Shown here: positions 10,680-24,492 of the stretch, piece after piece
Layout: each line of letters starts with the position of its first letter
Numbering within the stretch: the stretch's first letter is position 1
Origin: Phlebopus portentosus
Lineage: Eukaryota > Basidiomycota > Agaricomycetes > Boletales > Boletinellaceae
NCBI GenBank assembly: GCA_037892935.1
Contig: JAYXKI010000002.1
Span: forward strand, 868,001 to 932,000
Direction of reading: 5' to 3'
Length of the DNA stretch: 64,000 nt
Made by a program: the position numbers and the translations under genes
Notes under the pieces: generated by a model
What the model saw: only the letters and a program-made list of their open reading frames with translations
The model's database searches: none
Told to the model about the DNA's origin: nothing

Positions 10680-12717
10680 TGTTACGAAGTTGACGAATAG
10701 AACGACTATGATTCGCGAATTCCACGCATTGATGTCTCTAGCATCCGCGCCTTGGTTTGTTCCTTTACCTACGAGTCTCTCTTCAAAATCGCAAAACTTG
10801 GGTATGGTTCGACCATGTGCGGAAAATCCTTGAAATCGTCAAGATGATCGTCGAGCCTCAAGTCGTACCTGAAGCAGGTTTCAAAAAGCTTGTATTGTTC
10901 GTCGTCTGCTTCATTTCTACGGTCGCCAAGTTGCTACTTATCTAGGTGCTTAACCGGAACTTTTGGCCTCAAAGACGGACTCTAACTAAACTGACTCTTG
11001 GAGTTTTTCGCAGTCCTAGCTTCTTGATGCTGATTCTTGCTCGCCTAATCGGCCCAATTTCTTGTTGGGGTCATCTCCTTGATCCGCCCTGGGTATACGT
11101 CCACATGCTGAGATGTTTCCCCATCTTAATCGAAGGTTATGAGCTCACCACCCAAGAAAGGCCGCCATATCCTGAACTGTACAGTTCAGTTCTCCCGCCA
11201 GTCTTCGCAAGGCACAAGTCCCGTTATTATTTCTTTTCCAAGTGCCTATCGAGTGCCTATCGGATACAGCATGTATTAAATGGAATTCTCTGTCGGCTGG
11301 CGGGTACCTGGCACAAACTTACCTTCCGCTACCGAGGTGAGATTGACTCTTCCTATCGATATTGTGCTTCGTAATCTTAACGTGCTGCTTTTGCTGAGAA
11401 GCATCTGGATGATCGATGGCTACCAACATTGTTGATAGTTGCCCTAAAAAACTATCGTACAGCTGTCATCGTGTCCATTCTTGCCAGAAATCCAAAACCA
11501 CATTTCGTCTTCGAGAATTGACTAGCTCTACGGAAGCAGAGCTTCGCGACGATGGCAGCAAGACACCATTGATTAGACCGACCTTCCATATGGCACACAG
11601 AAGATCAGCCCGCGAGCTGAATAGGGACAGACCTAGGCCGGTCTCAAGATCTTTATCCTCAGTATTACATTTAGCACGCGCTCTCAGGCGCTCTCACGGT
11701 GTTCAGTTAGGTGCAAGTCGAGTCGAATATATTCGAACGTGTCCATGAGTGTAACAGCTTTGCGTGGGTTTATCCGACAGCTACAAGCTCTTCAGGAGTA
11801 ATCGGAACCAAGTACCTGGTCAGCGTCCAAAGATTCAAACCTTTTTTCCCGCCTGACTGGCCCTTTCAGATGATCATTTCTTGGATGCAAACTTACGTCC
11901 AGCAAATTTTATTTCTCCCTGCCGCTTCCGTTATGGTTGCCTTTTGGGGTGGAGGAAAGGATGCGCTCTACGTGACTTTTACGAATCGGAAACGTGTCCG
12001 GGAAGCGGTCGACAACGTAACACCATTCCAAACCCGGAAACTCAGGGTCTTTCCTGTCGTAGGGGAGCAACTGAACAAGTCAACAGTGTGTGTTGCTTCC
12101 TGAATTTAAGACCCAGCTACGTGTACGTATGGAGGGAAGCGTCGCGGTGTTTGAACTCCGAGGAAGTGCGCCGGCATCAGTCTCGCGATGGTTAAGGGAA
12201 TTACCGTGCTATGCTAGGTACTTGACATCTCGTAAAAGCTTGCTCCTGCAATACATTCATTCATAGAGACGTACTGAAAGACATATCCCGGACTTCAGAA
12301 GGGCTCACAGAACTGGTCTAGGCCTGAACTTCTTGACTGCTCTCTCTTGCAGTGGCCCCCGGTTATGAAGAGCTGACGTTCTCAATAGACACTTAGGTGC
12401 TTCGGACTCTCCTATGGCGTTTGCCTTTGGGCCTGGTCTTCTGGCTCAGCCGGCTTGAGTACGTCTATGGATGCACTGGACGACTTACCGGCTATCAGCC
12501 GCGTCGATCTCAAGTGTGAAAGGACCTCCAGGTTCTAGGCTCTCTGAGTCCTGAGTCCTGATGGTAAATTTCGAACAGCGCCGCTTCCCGCCGCTCATTT
12601 GCCTTGTGCTTCTGTGCAACCTGAAGTGCACACACCCCTCTCTCGCTCGTCCCAGGCTATCCCTCCATTCAAAAGAGTACCTTGGACAGCCATTCACTTT
12701 TCCACGCTACCCACCAT
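10680..12717. other. About 2 kb without a recognisable gene
   Basis: Both strands carry only ORFs shorter than 145 codons with no motif I recognise, and I see no consistent splicing between them. Small features are an 18 bp perfect palindrome (CTGAACTGTACAGTTCAG, 11172-11189) and a short tandem duplication near 11240. It may be a decayed gene or plain intergenic sequence. Confidence 0.4.
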
Positions 12718-15407
12718 ATGTCGAGCTCAGAGTCGGGCAGCGGAAGTAGCGAGGTCCATTATCCCCCCGGCTCGTTTCACGATCGCTTCTCGTTCTCGTC
12801 CGAATCGCGCCCACCGACTCCCGTCAACGTGAATGCTCCTATAAATCCGGTTTTCGAACAAAGAACACGGTGGGCAGCTATTCTCCCTGCGCAGTCTTCG
12901 TATGGCTGTATAAACAGTATTGATTCCTGCACACTCATTGCTATCAGGCGGAAGCTGGACAAGCGTCTGATCCCAGTCCTTGGAGTTCTCTATGCCGTAG
13001 CTTTTATAGATGCAACGAATATATTTGTTGCGCGTCGCGAAGGTGCTGATACCGATTTTGTACGTATTCCCATTAAATCTGATTCTTACAGGCATGCGAG
13101 GCTGAGTTTCCACAGAATCTGCTCATTGACCACCGTTCCTATCTCGTGTCTTTCGTCTTTTTCCTTCCGATAATATTGTAAGTCCTGTCGCCTTCTTCCT
13201 GAGGCATAGAAACCTCATTTGGACCCAAAGCTTGCAGTTCCCATTAAATCTGGCACTTAGGAGAGTAGGCACGGCGCTTTGGTTGGGCACAACGACGTTT
13301 CTTCTCGGAGCCTTGCAGATAGCTGTAGGCTTCGTCAATGGTTGGGGTCAATTTCTTGGTATACGTGTAGTTTTAGGGATTTTAGAGGTCAGCATCTTCG
13401 GTTTTGCGTCCCAGTGTGAGCAATCAATGACCTGGCACCTATTCAGGCCAGCATTCTTCCTAGGCAAGAACCCTACTTTGCACGTGTGAAGCCAGTTTGT
13501 CCAATCTGACAAACGGTATAGTTGCGTGTATCTGATCTCGTCCTGGTACAAACGATCCGAAATGCAAGTCCGAATAACCCTATTTTACTCTGTGTAAGGC
13601 ACGTCTTTCTAACGTCTACGAACGCGCTCATATTGTTCGAAAGATCGGTGTTTGTTGGCTCGTTCGGTAACATCTTAGCATTGGGCCTGAGTGAGGTCCA
13701 CACAAAAGGAATTCACGGGTGGCGCTGGATCTTCGTGAGTGCTCATGTCGCAATACAGTCTTTCTGCATGGATATCAGACTTGAACGACTCCATAGGCTT
13801 TAGAAGGACTAATAACTGTTTTAGTCTCTTTCTATGGATTCTCGGGTGAGCGCGAATACTGCTCGACATTTTAGAAACGCATGTAACATTCGCTGTCCTT
13901 CTGTTAGCCGTTCTACCATTGTAAGGTCTTCAATGCTTACATCTACTGAAGCTCACTTTTCTGGGGGGCAGTCCCGACAGGAAACACGGTGCACATGGAC
14001 CGTTTTTATCTCACGAGGAACTTCAACTCATGCGCCAGAGGGTTGAATTGGACAGAAAGGATTACGTTCCCGATCATCTGGACAAAACCAAATTCACCAG
14101 CTACCTTTCGGACGTAAGTCTCTGGTTATACGCACTGTTGGCATTATGTGCGAATATGTGCGTATCTCTTCTGATCATCAGCGAATTTTGATGGTCTGAT
14201 TTTTATTTCTTCAGTGTTGTATATGTGCGTTCAGGATTCGATTCTTTGGCTTTTCCAGCTGTTGTTAACATGCGCGTATTTTTATTATAGTCTTCCGTAT
14301 GTCTCCCATTTCACCGCGGAGCTTGGACTAACTAATATCGGATTTTCTTCTAGTCGCTTGTAAGTTCATACTAAGTGGTACTATTTAAAACCTTTCAGCT
14401 ATTGAAATCGACTTTCCAGCTGTTACAAGTGTCTCTTCCGTCAGTATACCTTATTGAATCCGTCGTACACACTATTGACGAAAATGGACAGAAATGGCAC
14501 ATTAAGGGATGCAGAAGTTCAGTTACTGGTGAGCCCTGGGCTGAACTCGAAGAAGCGCCAAATGTTGTTCCGAGTCCTCACGAAAGCATTTAGACTGATG
14601 TTCTGACAATCTACAGCCTGTTCCTATAGGGATAGCTGCAACAGCGATGACCCTTTTGTCCGCCTTCGCTTCAAACCGAGCTAGGACTCTTTGCCCAGTC
14701 CTAATCTTCAATTTTCTTTTGAGCACTGCTGGAATCGGTATGATCGGATTCTCGGACCGACGCTCGGTGCGCTTAGACCTTTGATTCTATGTAGTATATA
14801 CGCGGGACTGATCTTTGGTGCAGGTCAGATTTGCCGGAACGTTCCTTTCATACTCTGGAGCGCAAGGTTAGTTCTTCTTCCCTCATCGCAAAGGCCTATA
14901 ATCATGTACACGATTCAGCCAACGTACCAGTTATTCTGTCACTTGTACAGTGTTCTTATTGTGCTAGTCTGGTAACAGTATCTCAGTATGGCAATTTGCA
15001 TATCATAGCAAGCGATAAACGTCCACCAGCATTCCAAACGTCTTTTTACGGTCTCGCTTGTTGCGTCATTCGGAGGCGTCGGCGCCATACTCTCCATACT
15101 TGCCTTCCCTGACTCTGCAGCGCCTAAGTACGCGACGGGTGTGCAAACCGTACTGGGTCTGCAAGTTGTGGGTGTAGTGTTCTCCGTGATTCTGATGGCA
15201 TTACTTCGCCACAAGAATAGGGGAATAGAAGTGATGAGTCCCGGTGTGGAAAGCGTCCGTCAATCGAGCAGAGACATAAGGGATATACACAATGGTGATG
15301 ATGAACAGACTCGATCACGAACTCCGGGACCACCGCACAGATCAGATAGACAAAGAAGAAGTCGGATATGCGTCGAAAGGAATGATAGATTTCGGTACTT
15401 ACTATGA
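12718..15407 (+). CDS. MFS transporter (anion:cation symporter-like), micro-exon gene
   Basis: Supported exons are 12718-12869, 12948-13059, 13092-13177, 13231-13387, 13447-13463 (17 nt, followed by a GC donor), 13522-13593, 13644-13734, 13797-13845, 13908-13920 (13 nt), 13972-14157 and probably 14215-14224 (10 nt). They join to 'RRKLDKRLIPVLGVLYAV' (TM1), 'FPLNLALRRVG', 'CVYLISSWYKRSEM', 'HGWRWIF' and 'FLSHEELQLM', the N-terminal half and central loop of a 12-TM MFS permease. Downstream, 'AEVQLL', 'PVPIGIAATAMTLLSAF', 'YAGLIFGAGQ' and 'SFGGVGAILSILAFPD' are the C-terminal half, ending at 15407. I could not join 14158-14613 and 14730-15010 without a phase conflict, so the gene is either more finely spliced than I can see or damaged. 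Substrate unknown; organic-anion or vitamin uptake is a family-level guess. Confidence 0.65.
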
Positions 15408-15865
15408 ATATTTTGGAACAATACCCGGCATATAATGCCAAAGTCTTGACATGAGTGAAAATGTAATATTAAAAAGTGGTTCGGAAGGTAAGCCGCGCAG
15501 GACAGCAAGTATTGAACCGTTCCATGTTGAGGTTGTATGATCTATGTACGTATATCTGCGTTGTAAAAGAATAGGAGAGCACCGTCAGTCAGCCCATTCT
15601 GAGATAAAGACCGACGTCAAGTTATGCACGCACCTGACCAATGGTCCACAAAGTATTTTTCTCTCGCCACTCTCGCTCATGGCGGTCGAGATGAAAGTAG
15701 AGGTGGTGAGAAAGCAAGGACAATGCAAGGCATTATAGGATGCAGACGGTCCTCTTTTGCGAATGTTCAGCCCAGCGCTCGGTCAGCTAACCCCGCAAGA
15801 GATTTACCAAGTCAAGATCAGAAACAAAAATAACCTTATCGTGTACACAAGACTTTAACACATTA
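15408..15865. other. Intergenic between MFS gene and tRNA
   Basis: No gene supported. A run of five A on the plus strand near 15826 would be a T-run terminator for the minus-strand tRNA. Confidence 0.4.
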
Positions 15866-15947
15866 CGACGCCGGCAGGATTCGAACCTGCGCCCTCGAAG
15901 AGGAGCAGCTTTCTAAACTGCCGCAGTAACCACTTTGCTACAGCGCC
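15866..15947 (-). tRNA. tRNA-Ser (anticodon AGA), class II, no intron
   Basis: Read on the minus strand from 15947. The acceptor stem GGCGCTG pairs with CGGCGTC including two G-U pairs, with discriminator G at 15866. The anticodon stem is GCAGT/GCTGC with loop TTAGAAA, hence anticodon AGA (inosine-modified in eukaryotes, reading UCU/UCC/UCA). The variable arm is long, with stem CCTC/GAGG, as expected of serine tRNAs. The T-arm is GCAGG-TTCGAAT-CCTGC, which is also the B box. No intron is present between anticodon and stem. The length is 82 nt without CCA. Confidence 0.93.
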
Positions 15948-18048
<2,101 letters not shown>

Positions 18049-18307
18049 TTCAAGTCTTTTCGGTCGTTGGGTCGAGCATTAGCGCAAATAGACTGGCTGT
18101 TGCAACTCAGGGAGATACATAGATTGCGAATATGTTGTCGTGTATTTTCCTGTGAAAAATACTAATTTTTCCATCATGAGATGACTGCGGGTGAAGCCGA
18201 TGGATGGCCTTAACACTAAGTCGACGTCATTCATCAACTTCAACTTTTTATTTGGCGCGTCTCTCGCCTCTCACACTCTTTCTCCTACCCTCACTGGCTT
18301 TGGCAAA

Positions 18308-20946
18308 ATGCTCGCTCGCCTAGCTGGGCGACAGCATTTAAGGCAAACTTGTCTGGCCTATCGCGCCGCTCGCGTCCAAAGACATGCACAATACACGTTC
18401 AACTTATGCGCACGCGACGCGTCGATCACACGACGCGCTTGGACTTCATCTTCCCAGCGAAAACAGGAAGACAAGGATGGCGGCAAAGGCGATAGCAGCA
18501 GCAAAGATACTAAACGTCCTAAGCCGTCCTTCTTTGAGCGCGCAAAAACGGTTGCAAGATGGACGGCTTTATTGGGCGCGTCAAGTGCTGCGGGTGTGCT
18601 GCTTCTTGGCGGTGCGATCTTCTTGCACGACGCGTTCACGTATACGAACAGGCATATCGACCGCGTTCCGGTACATCCACTGGCATTAAATCCTGAGGTA
18701 GGTGGCCCGAAGAAGCTACCTGTCGCGAAAGTCCTTGTTGGAGATGAGGAGGACGAGGAGAACAAGAAGCTCATGTCTAAACCGCGGCTTGTCATTGTCG
18801 GTGGAGGATGGGGTGTGCGTACTTTTCTCCTACGCGACTGCAGGCATACATGTCTGATGCGTGAAGACCTTCTAGGCCATGGGCGTCCTGAGCGCCCTTC
18901 AACCCAGCCAGTATCACGTTACGCTCATCTCTCCGGAGAACTTTACAACCTTCACGCCTCTTCTCCCGTGTACGTTCTTTTCTACTTTCAGTCTTCAACC
19001 TGATTCGCTCATAGGAATAAAACGTAAAGCTGCCGCTGTCGGTACGGTCCAAGTTCGAAGCCTAATCGAGCCCTTGCGGAAGATCATCGCTCGCCTTCGG
19101 GGTCACTATATCTGCGGCAAAGCGATCGATCTGGTGATGGGCGAACGTCTACTCGAAGTCGAGACCACAGGACCAGACGGCGAGAAGCACAACATTTACG
19201 TACCCTACGATAAGCTAGTCATCGCTATCGGCTCGACGTCAACAACGTATGGCGTTAAAGGATTGGAGCACACCTTCCAGCTTAAGACGGTTGCGGATGC
19301 ACAGGCTATTCGGCGTAGGATATCGGATAATATTGAGACTGCTAGTTTACCGACGACGACGCCTGAGGAACGCGAGCGCTTGCTCAGTTTTGTCATTTGC
19401 GGAGGCGGACCAACTGGTGTGGAAACAGCGGCTGTGCGTATATCTTCAGCACTTACGCATACGTTGCTTAAATCAGTTATAGGAAATCTACGATTTATGT
19501 CAAGAGGATATCATGAATTATGTGAGTGCCCTCAGGTAGAATTTCGCTTGACCTTATAAACTGAGATTATATCTTGATTTCAGTATCCTAAGTTATGTCG
19601 CGAGAAGATCTCAATCAGTTTGATCCAGAGCAGGGAACATATCTTGAACACGGTAAATTGACATGCACTTCCGCTGCTGGGATTCCTGTTGAGGTGCTCT
19701 TATCGTAGTATTCGGAAGCTATCTCCCAATATGCTGAGGTGTGTACCAACAGCCGAGTTTGGCGTATGGTCATTCCAATCTTTTCTTTAGAACAAGTTCA
19801 AGCGAGACGGCGTCAATCTGATCATAAACGCCCGGTGTGCTCTACCTTCAAATAGACAGATTGGAATCTAAAGCCTTGACCCATAGCGTGAAAGAAATCC
19901 ATCATGACAAAGTCTTTTACACAGTAAAGGAGGACGACAAGCTTGTGGAATACGACCTTCCTTCAAACTTCGTCCTATGGTCAACGGGTATCGCGATGAA
20001 TCCATTTGCGAAACGCGTGTCTTCTCTTTTGCCGAACCAGGTTCACTTCAAAGCAATTGAGGTGGATGCTCACTTGCGTGTGAAGGGAGCACCACTTGGG
20101 ACTGTTTACGCGATCGGAGACGCCAGTGTCGTAAGTCCTATCACTATCACGGAGCAGAACCGCTTTTAAACCTGGTTTAGATGGAAACCAACCTTGTCGG
20201 TCATCTTTTGGAGCTCGTAGATGAGGCAGATAGGAACCAAGACGGAAAGATCGATCTCGAGGAGTGGAAGATTATGGGTGAGCTCATCAACTTCACTTGA
20301 GAACAACTTTTCGTATCTCATGAATCTCCAAGCTGCGCAAATCAGGAAGCGTGTTCCAATGGCAGAATCCCATTTGCAGAAAATCAGAGACCTTTTCGAG
20401 CGGTATGATACGGACAAGGATGATAGTCTCTCTTTGAACGAATTAGCACTGCTTCTACAAGAGATCAGCAGCAAGATTACGCCTCTTCCTGCCGTGAGTA
20501 TCTCTCTAGTTAAGGATCACGAAGTAGATGGTTGAATATTCTCTTGCTTTAGACTGCACAAGTTGCTTCGCAACAAGGCAAATATCTCGGGAAGAAGCTC
20601 TCCAAGCTCGCGCGACAACGGGACATCCTCGCAGCGAATGATATACCCTTCACCGATGAGGCCGTCGGTGGGCCCTTCCGATATAAGCATCTCGGGAGCC
20701 TCGCGTACATCGGCAATGCAGCTGTATTTGACTTAAGCGGGCGCAGCTTTATGGGAGGCCTTGCTGCAATGTATGCGTGGCGCAGTGTGTACTGGAGCGA
20801 ACAGGTTTCGTCTCGTACGAGAGCACTACTTATGTTTGATTGGATTATTCGGTGCGTTCGACGTTTTGCGTCGGTGTGGGAGTAAGCTTACATTATGTTT
20901 GTTTCCTCTTAGTGGAATTTGGGGCCGAGACATTTCAAGGCTCTGA
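18308..20946 (+). CDS. Alternative (type II) NADH:ubiquinone oxidoreductase with EF-hands, mitochondrial
   Basis: Exons 18308-18814, 18876-18969, 19030-19433, 19483-19521, 19584-19652, 19709-19738, 19791-19836, 19856-20130, 20181-20277, 20333-20493, 20553-20851 and 20913-20946 give about 684 aa. An Arg-rich presequence is followed by a hydrophobic segment ('LLGASSAAGVLLLGGAIF'). The FAD-binding start is 'RLVIVGGGWG', the NAD-binding motif 'FVICGGGPTGVETAA', and 'VYAIGDASV' is the second FAD motif. Between the FAD motif and the membrane-binding C-terminus are two EF-hand loops, DRNQDGKIDLEE and DTDKDDSLSLNE. In fungi the Ca-binding members (Neurospora NDE-1 type) are external, facing the intermembrane space, and oxidise cytosolic NADH without proton pumping. 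The join at 19836/19856 implies a 19-nt intron or a frameshift. Confidence 0.92.
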
Positions 20947-21141
20947 CCGGACTAGACTGGACTATAACTCAAATCATAATCCGTTAATGTGTTTTGGCCG
21001 CTTTACATAACTGGATATCGCTATTCCGTATTGCTTGTCCTTGTTCAACAATGTCTGACGCTTTGCCTAGAATGGAGCAATGATGTCTTCTATTTGTTGC
21101 TTCATAAATGATATACATTTTGTCTCCCAGTCCCTTCCATT

Positions 21142-23066
21142 TTACTGATCCTGCCATTCGAACGAACCCATAAGCGCAATTCTCCCCGCTATTGAACCTG
21201 GACTTGGCTTAAGAACGGTCATTTTACGTGCCCTTACATCAACCGCCGTTCTGAAGGTGAATTTAAGGGGAAAAGATCTGAGTTGTTGCAGTCAACAGAG
21301 AAGGCGGAATGCACGCACACTACGAAGAAAGCAACAACAGAAAGGTCCAGCACTTCCTCGTCATATCTTTCATTCTCGTCCGGGTTTAACGGAGCAAGAA
21401 GCGCGAGAACGGAGTTCAACAGACCCGAACCTTTCTGGGCAGGGTCAACAGGAACAGGTTGGAGCTCCGATACAATACGCTGAGCACCGATGGGCAGGGC
21501 ACTCGAAGGTGCGATTGCACCACCGCCAATTCGGTATATCGTCAAATCATTAAAGTTGATCGTGGTGGATAGAGGCGACAGACGCGAGTCGGTGTTGAAC
21601 TCGCTCTCTTCGGTTGTGCTGCCGGGTGCTCCTTGTTGTTGCACGAGGCCCGGAGGAGGAGAGATGTGCGTGCCGTACATATAGTTATGGATCTGGTATC
21701 GATGTACGCGTTCGCGATAGCTGATATCGAGATCGACGACCTATTTTGCATGGCTGAGCAAGGAAAATCCGGAGGAAAGTCAATATGTACACTCACGCCT
21801 CCAGATTTTGGCAGTTTGATGACGCTGAGCTTGGATCCGAACATGCGCTGCATCTCGACATTAAGCTTCTCGTGCCCAACAACAACAATGACATTGACTT
21901 GGAAAAAAAAGGTACGATAGGAATTCAATAGGTACGCCACGAAGTTTTCAAGCCACGTACTATGAAAAGCATCTATGCAAGTCTGTAAAAGCGCAAACTT
22001 CTTGTCGCTTGCCGGGCCCGTTGATCCTGTGGCAAATGACGAAGGCGTGTCAACAATGATCCCGGAACTCTTCCCTGTACACATTCGCATTAGAAACGAA
22101 CGTTAGCTTCCTTCCGCATAAGTAAACCTGCCAACGGCATAGAAAAATGTCCACCTAGCGGATCATTATCATGTCTCGAGGTGACGTTTTCCCCAAGGTT
22201 CCGAATGAGTCGGTCTAATAGAAGCGGATTCTGTCGGACTTCTGCATGCCCATACCAGTAAACGAGAGGTACGAGCGCGGATGAAGCAAGGGCAGTGGGA
22301 GCCGACGTTGCCGTTGACCCTAGCGGGTTAGCGGGTGTTTGAGTCGGGATGGGTGTGGTAATCGGGCACGCAGATACAGTGCCAGGTAATGTCCAACCTC
22401 CCTACGAGCTTGGAATGAGGAAGAAGCCACGGATATTGAAAGGATACAAACAGACCTCGCCTGGGTCGACATTCACAAACATGGGAGCCCAGTCTTGCCC
22501 GGCTCGAACAGCATAATTTGCGATGATCTTGCATGCAGTCGTCTTGCCTGCGTTTTCCGGACCAATCACAAGCACATGTGGTGGACCAGGGGGAGCACCA
22601 GACGATCCTTTTGGGATTGGTATTGGAGAATTCTGCGCTAGACTTAACGAACGAACGCGCATTTGCTCGAGAGCGAGATGCATATTCATGTACGCCGCCA
22701 TGGGTGTCTCGTCTGAAATGTATTCTGTCGACGGCCTTCCTGTAATGTATATAGACAATCGTAAGCATTTTCCAATAAGTACTCCCAGCGGAATGGGTGC
22801 GACATATCTCGAGGGTGCATCCCTGCCAGGTATAAACGGCGGCCTTGCACTCTAGTCCGAATAAGTAGACAACGCCTTCTGCAAGCTCTGCGCCAAAGAC
22901 CTCCGCTTGTCCTTTGATCAACTACAGGAGTCGAATATGTAAGCATGGCAGTTGTAGATACTGGTCTACATACCTTAATCGCTAAAGTGGTATCTGGATC
23001 TAGCTCGAATCGATATTCTGTCTCCGGTTCCAGTACCCACGTCTTGGTCTGCTCGTCTGATGTCAT
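21142..23066 (-). CDS. CLP1: CLP1, mRNA cleavage/polyadenylation factor IA subunit
   Basis: Eight exons (23066-22974, 22921-22783, 22739-22456, 22401-22128, 22074-21961, 21897-21797, 21740-21319, 21250-21142) join in phase to 511 aa. The N-terminal domain has 'WVLEPETEYRFEL' and 'EVFGAELAEGV'. The central ATPase domain has the P-loop 'GPENAGKTTACK', 'FVNVDPGE', 'GIIVDTPSSF' and 'VVVGHEKL'. The C-terminal domain ends 'KMTVLKPSPGSIAGRIALMG'. Fungal Clp1 binds ATP and Pcf11 in cleavage factor IA; human CLP1 is an RNA 5'-kinase while the yeast protein is inactive as a kinase, so activity here is open. The second exon's donor (GTACTT) is weak, leaving a few unusual residues before 'RPSTEY'. Confidence 0.92.
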
Positions 23067-24492
23067 GAAAAACTAAGTAGAGCTTTCAAGCCTACAGTGA
23101 TACTAAGCCGCGGTTTGAATAGGCTCTCCGAATGATTGCTGTTAATATTCTAGGTTCTTAAATAATCAGATTGCACTAAGGTACTACTAGAGGTCCCAGT
23201 TGAATCAGCAGAGATTCGGCCGAGATAAATACCCTCAGCACACGAAAGTATAGTACAGTGGCAAAGTGGCCTTCGAGTCCACGCGAATGTTGATGGATCG
23301 GATGCTCTGACAATCAGTGTCTTCGGTTCTTATGAACGATCGCGACGGTCACCACGAAGTTGGAAGAAGCCAAGCCAAGATGTTCTACACGTGACTTGCC
23401 CATAAGTAACAAATAGTGACAAACATGACATGTTCAACTTTTCATCATCTAATGCCACGGGCCCTACGGATCAATCAGATGCGTTATTTACCGATTCACC
23501 GAAAGATCCTCAGTTCAGGCTCGAAGAGGACTTGTGGAGGATGGGATGCGAATGCTTTCCGCCAGAACGACAAAGGCCGGTACTTCATGAACTCAAGCGC
23601 CCGGCTTCCATCCAGCAAGCCGGTTGGTTCTTCGAGGATCCGATCTTGTGGTGCCGTATGTATGCTTTGGATGATCTTGAAGCTACCAGCACAGCAAACG
23701 TGGCTCGCTGAAACATGAACAGTCAACCACGCATCAGTGGCACATCCACCGGGATTTAGGATCATCCTTTTGCAAAATCACCGGTCAGCAAAACTTACTT
23801 ACTCACGCGTTGTACAACGGAACAGATTTCATTTCCGTCTACCTTTCTGCTCGATTCTGATGGCTCCGGAGTAATATTCTCTATTTGCTTCTTCAGCGCG
23901 TCTAGCAGGCGTTTTCTCCTTGGTGAAATATACTCCATGGTCCTTTAGGACCACGGGAAAAATGCTTTACTAATGGTGAATTACAAGTACAGAACAACTT
24001 TCGGGCACCACTTGACGGCCATGTAAAATTAGTTCTTGATCTGATGACAACACCTGGCGATGAGAATCAGTCTACGGAATATAACTTCAATCCCGATCAG
24101 CGTCTCGGACTGGCACCGGGCATACTTATTATTCTACCCTGTTCTTCCTGCCCTGGCGATATTAGGCGATACTTCTCTTGATACTCTTATCTTTATTGTG
24201 ATGTTGTTCTTCTTTTCTAGGCCATACATGTTGAAAAACCATCTCACGGGCTTCAGCGGAGACCTTGGGGGGGCACCAAGAATAAGGTTTGTTTTGTATC
24301 TGATGCTTACGCTTACGCAAGATGCTGATATTCATTTCTCGTTTCAAACTAGCCGGACCTTCTAAGGTTCTTCTCGATCCATATGTGTTCTCATCTCATA
24401 TATAAGTAAAACATGCTTCTTCCGGAGACTCGCCCCTCTGCCCTCAGCTTCCTGGCTCACAGTTGTCCAGCTTCTCTTGTTCGTGTCCTGGA
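23067..24492. other. Intergenic about 1.4 kb with one weak ORF
   Basis: The only ORF of note is 23430-23711 on the plus strand (93 codons, starting MFNFSSSNATGP and containing FEDPILWC). A good GTATGT donor lies inside it near 23657, so it could be a first exon, but I cannot find a convincing downstream partner and recognise no family. An E-box CACGTG occurs at about 23388-23393. The rest looks non-coding. Confidence 0.3.

Noticed and set aside
11172..11189. 18-bp perfect palindrome as an operator
   Set aside because: Isolated, with no gene nearby to control; expected by chance at this scale with modest probability.
10946..11374. 142-codon ORF in the empty region
   Set aside because: No motif and no splice partners; Arg/Cys/Leu composition like random sequence.
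24060..24365. Plus-strand hydrophobic ORF as a possible transporter exon
   Set aside because: It does not match any MFS segment, and the permease gene is complete from 24493 without it.
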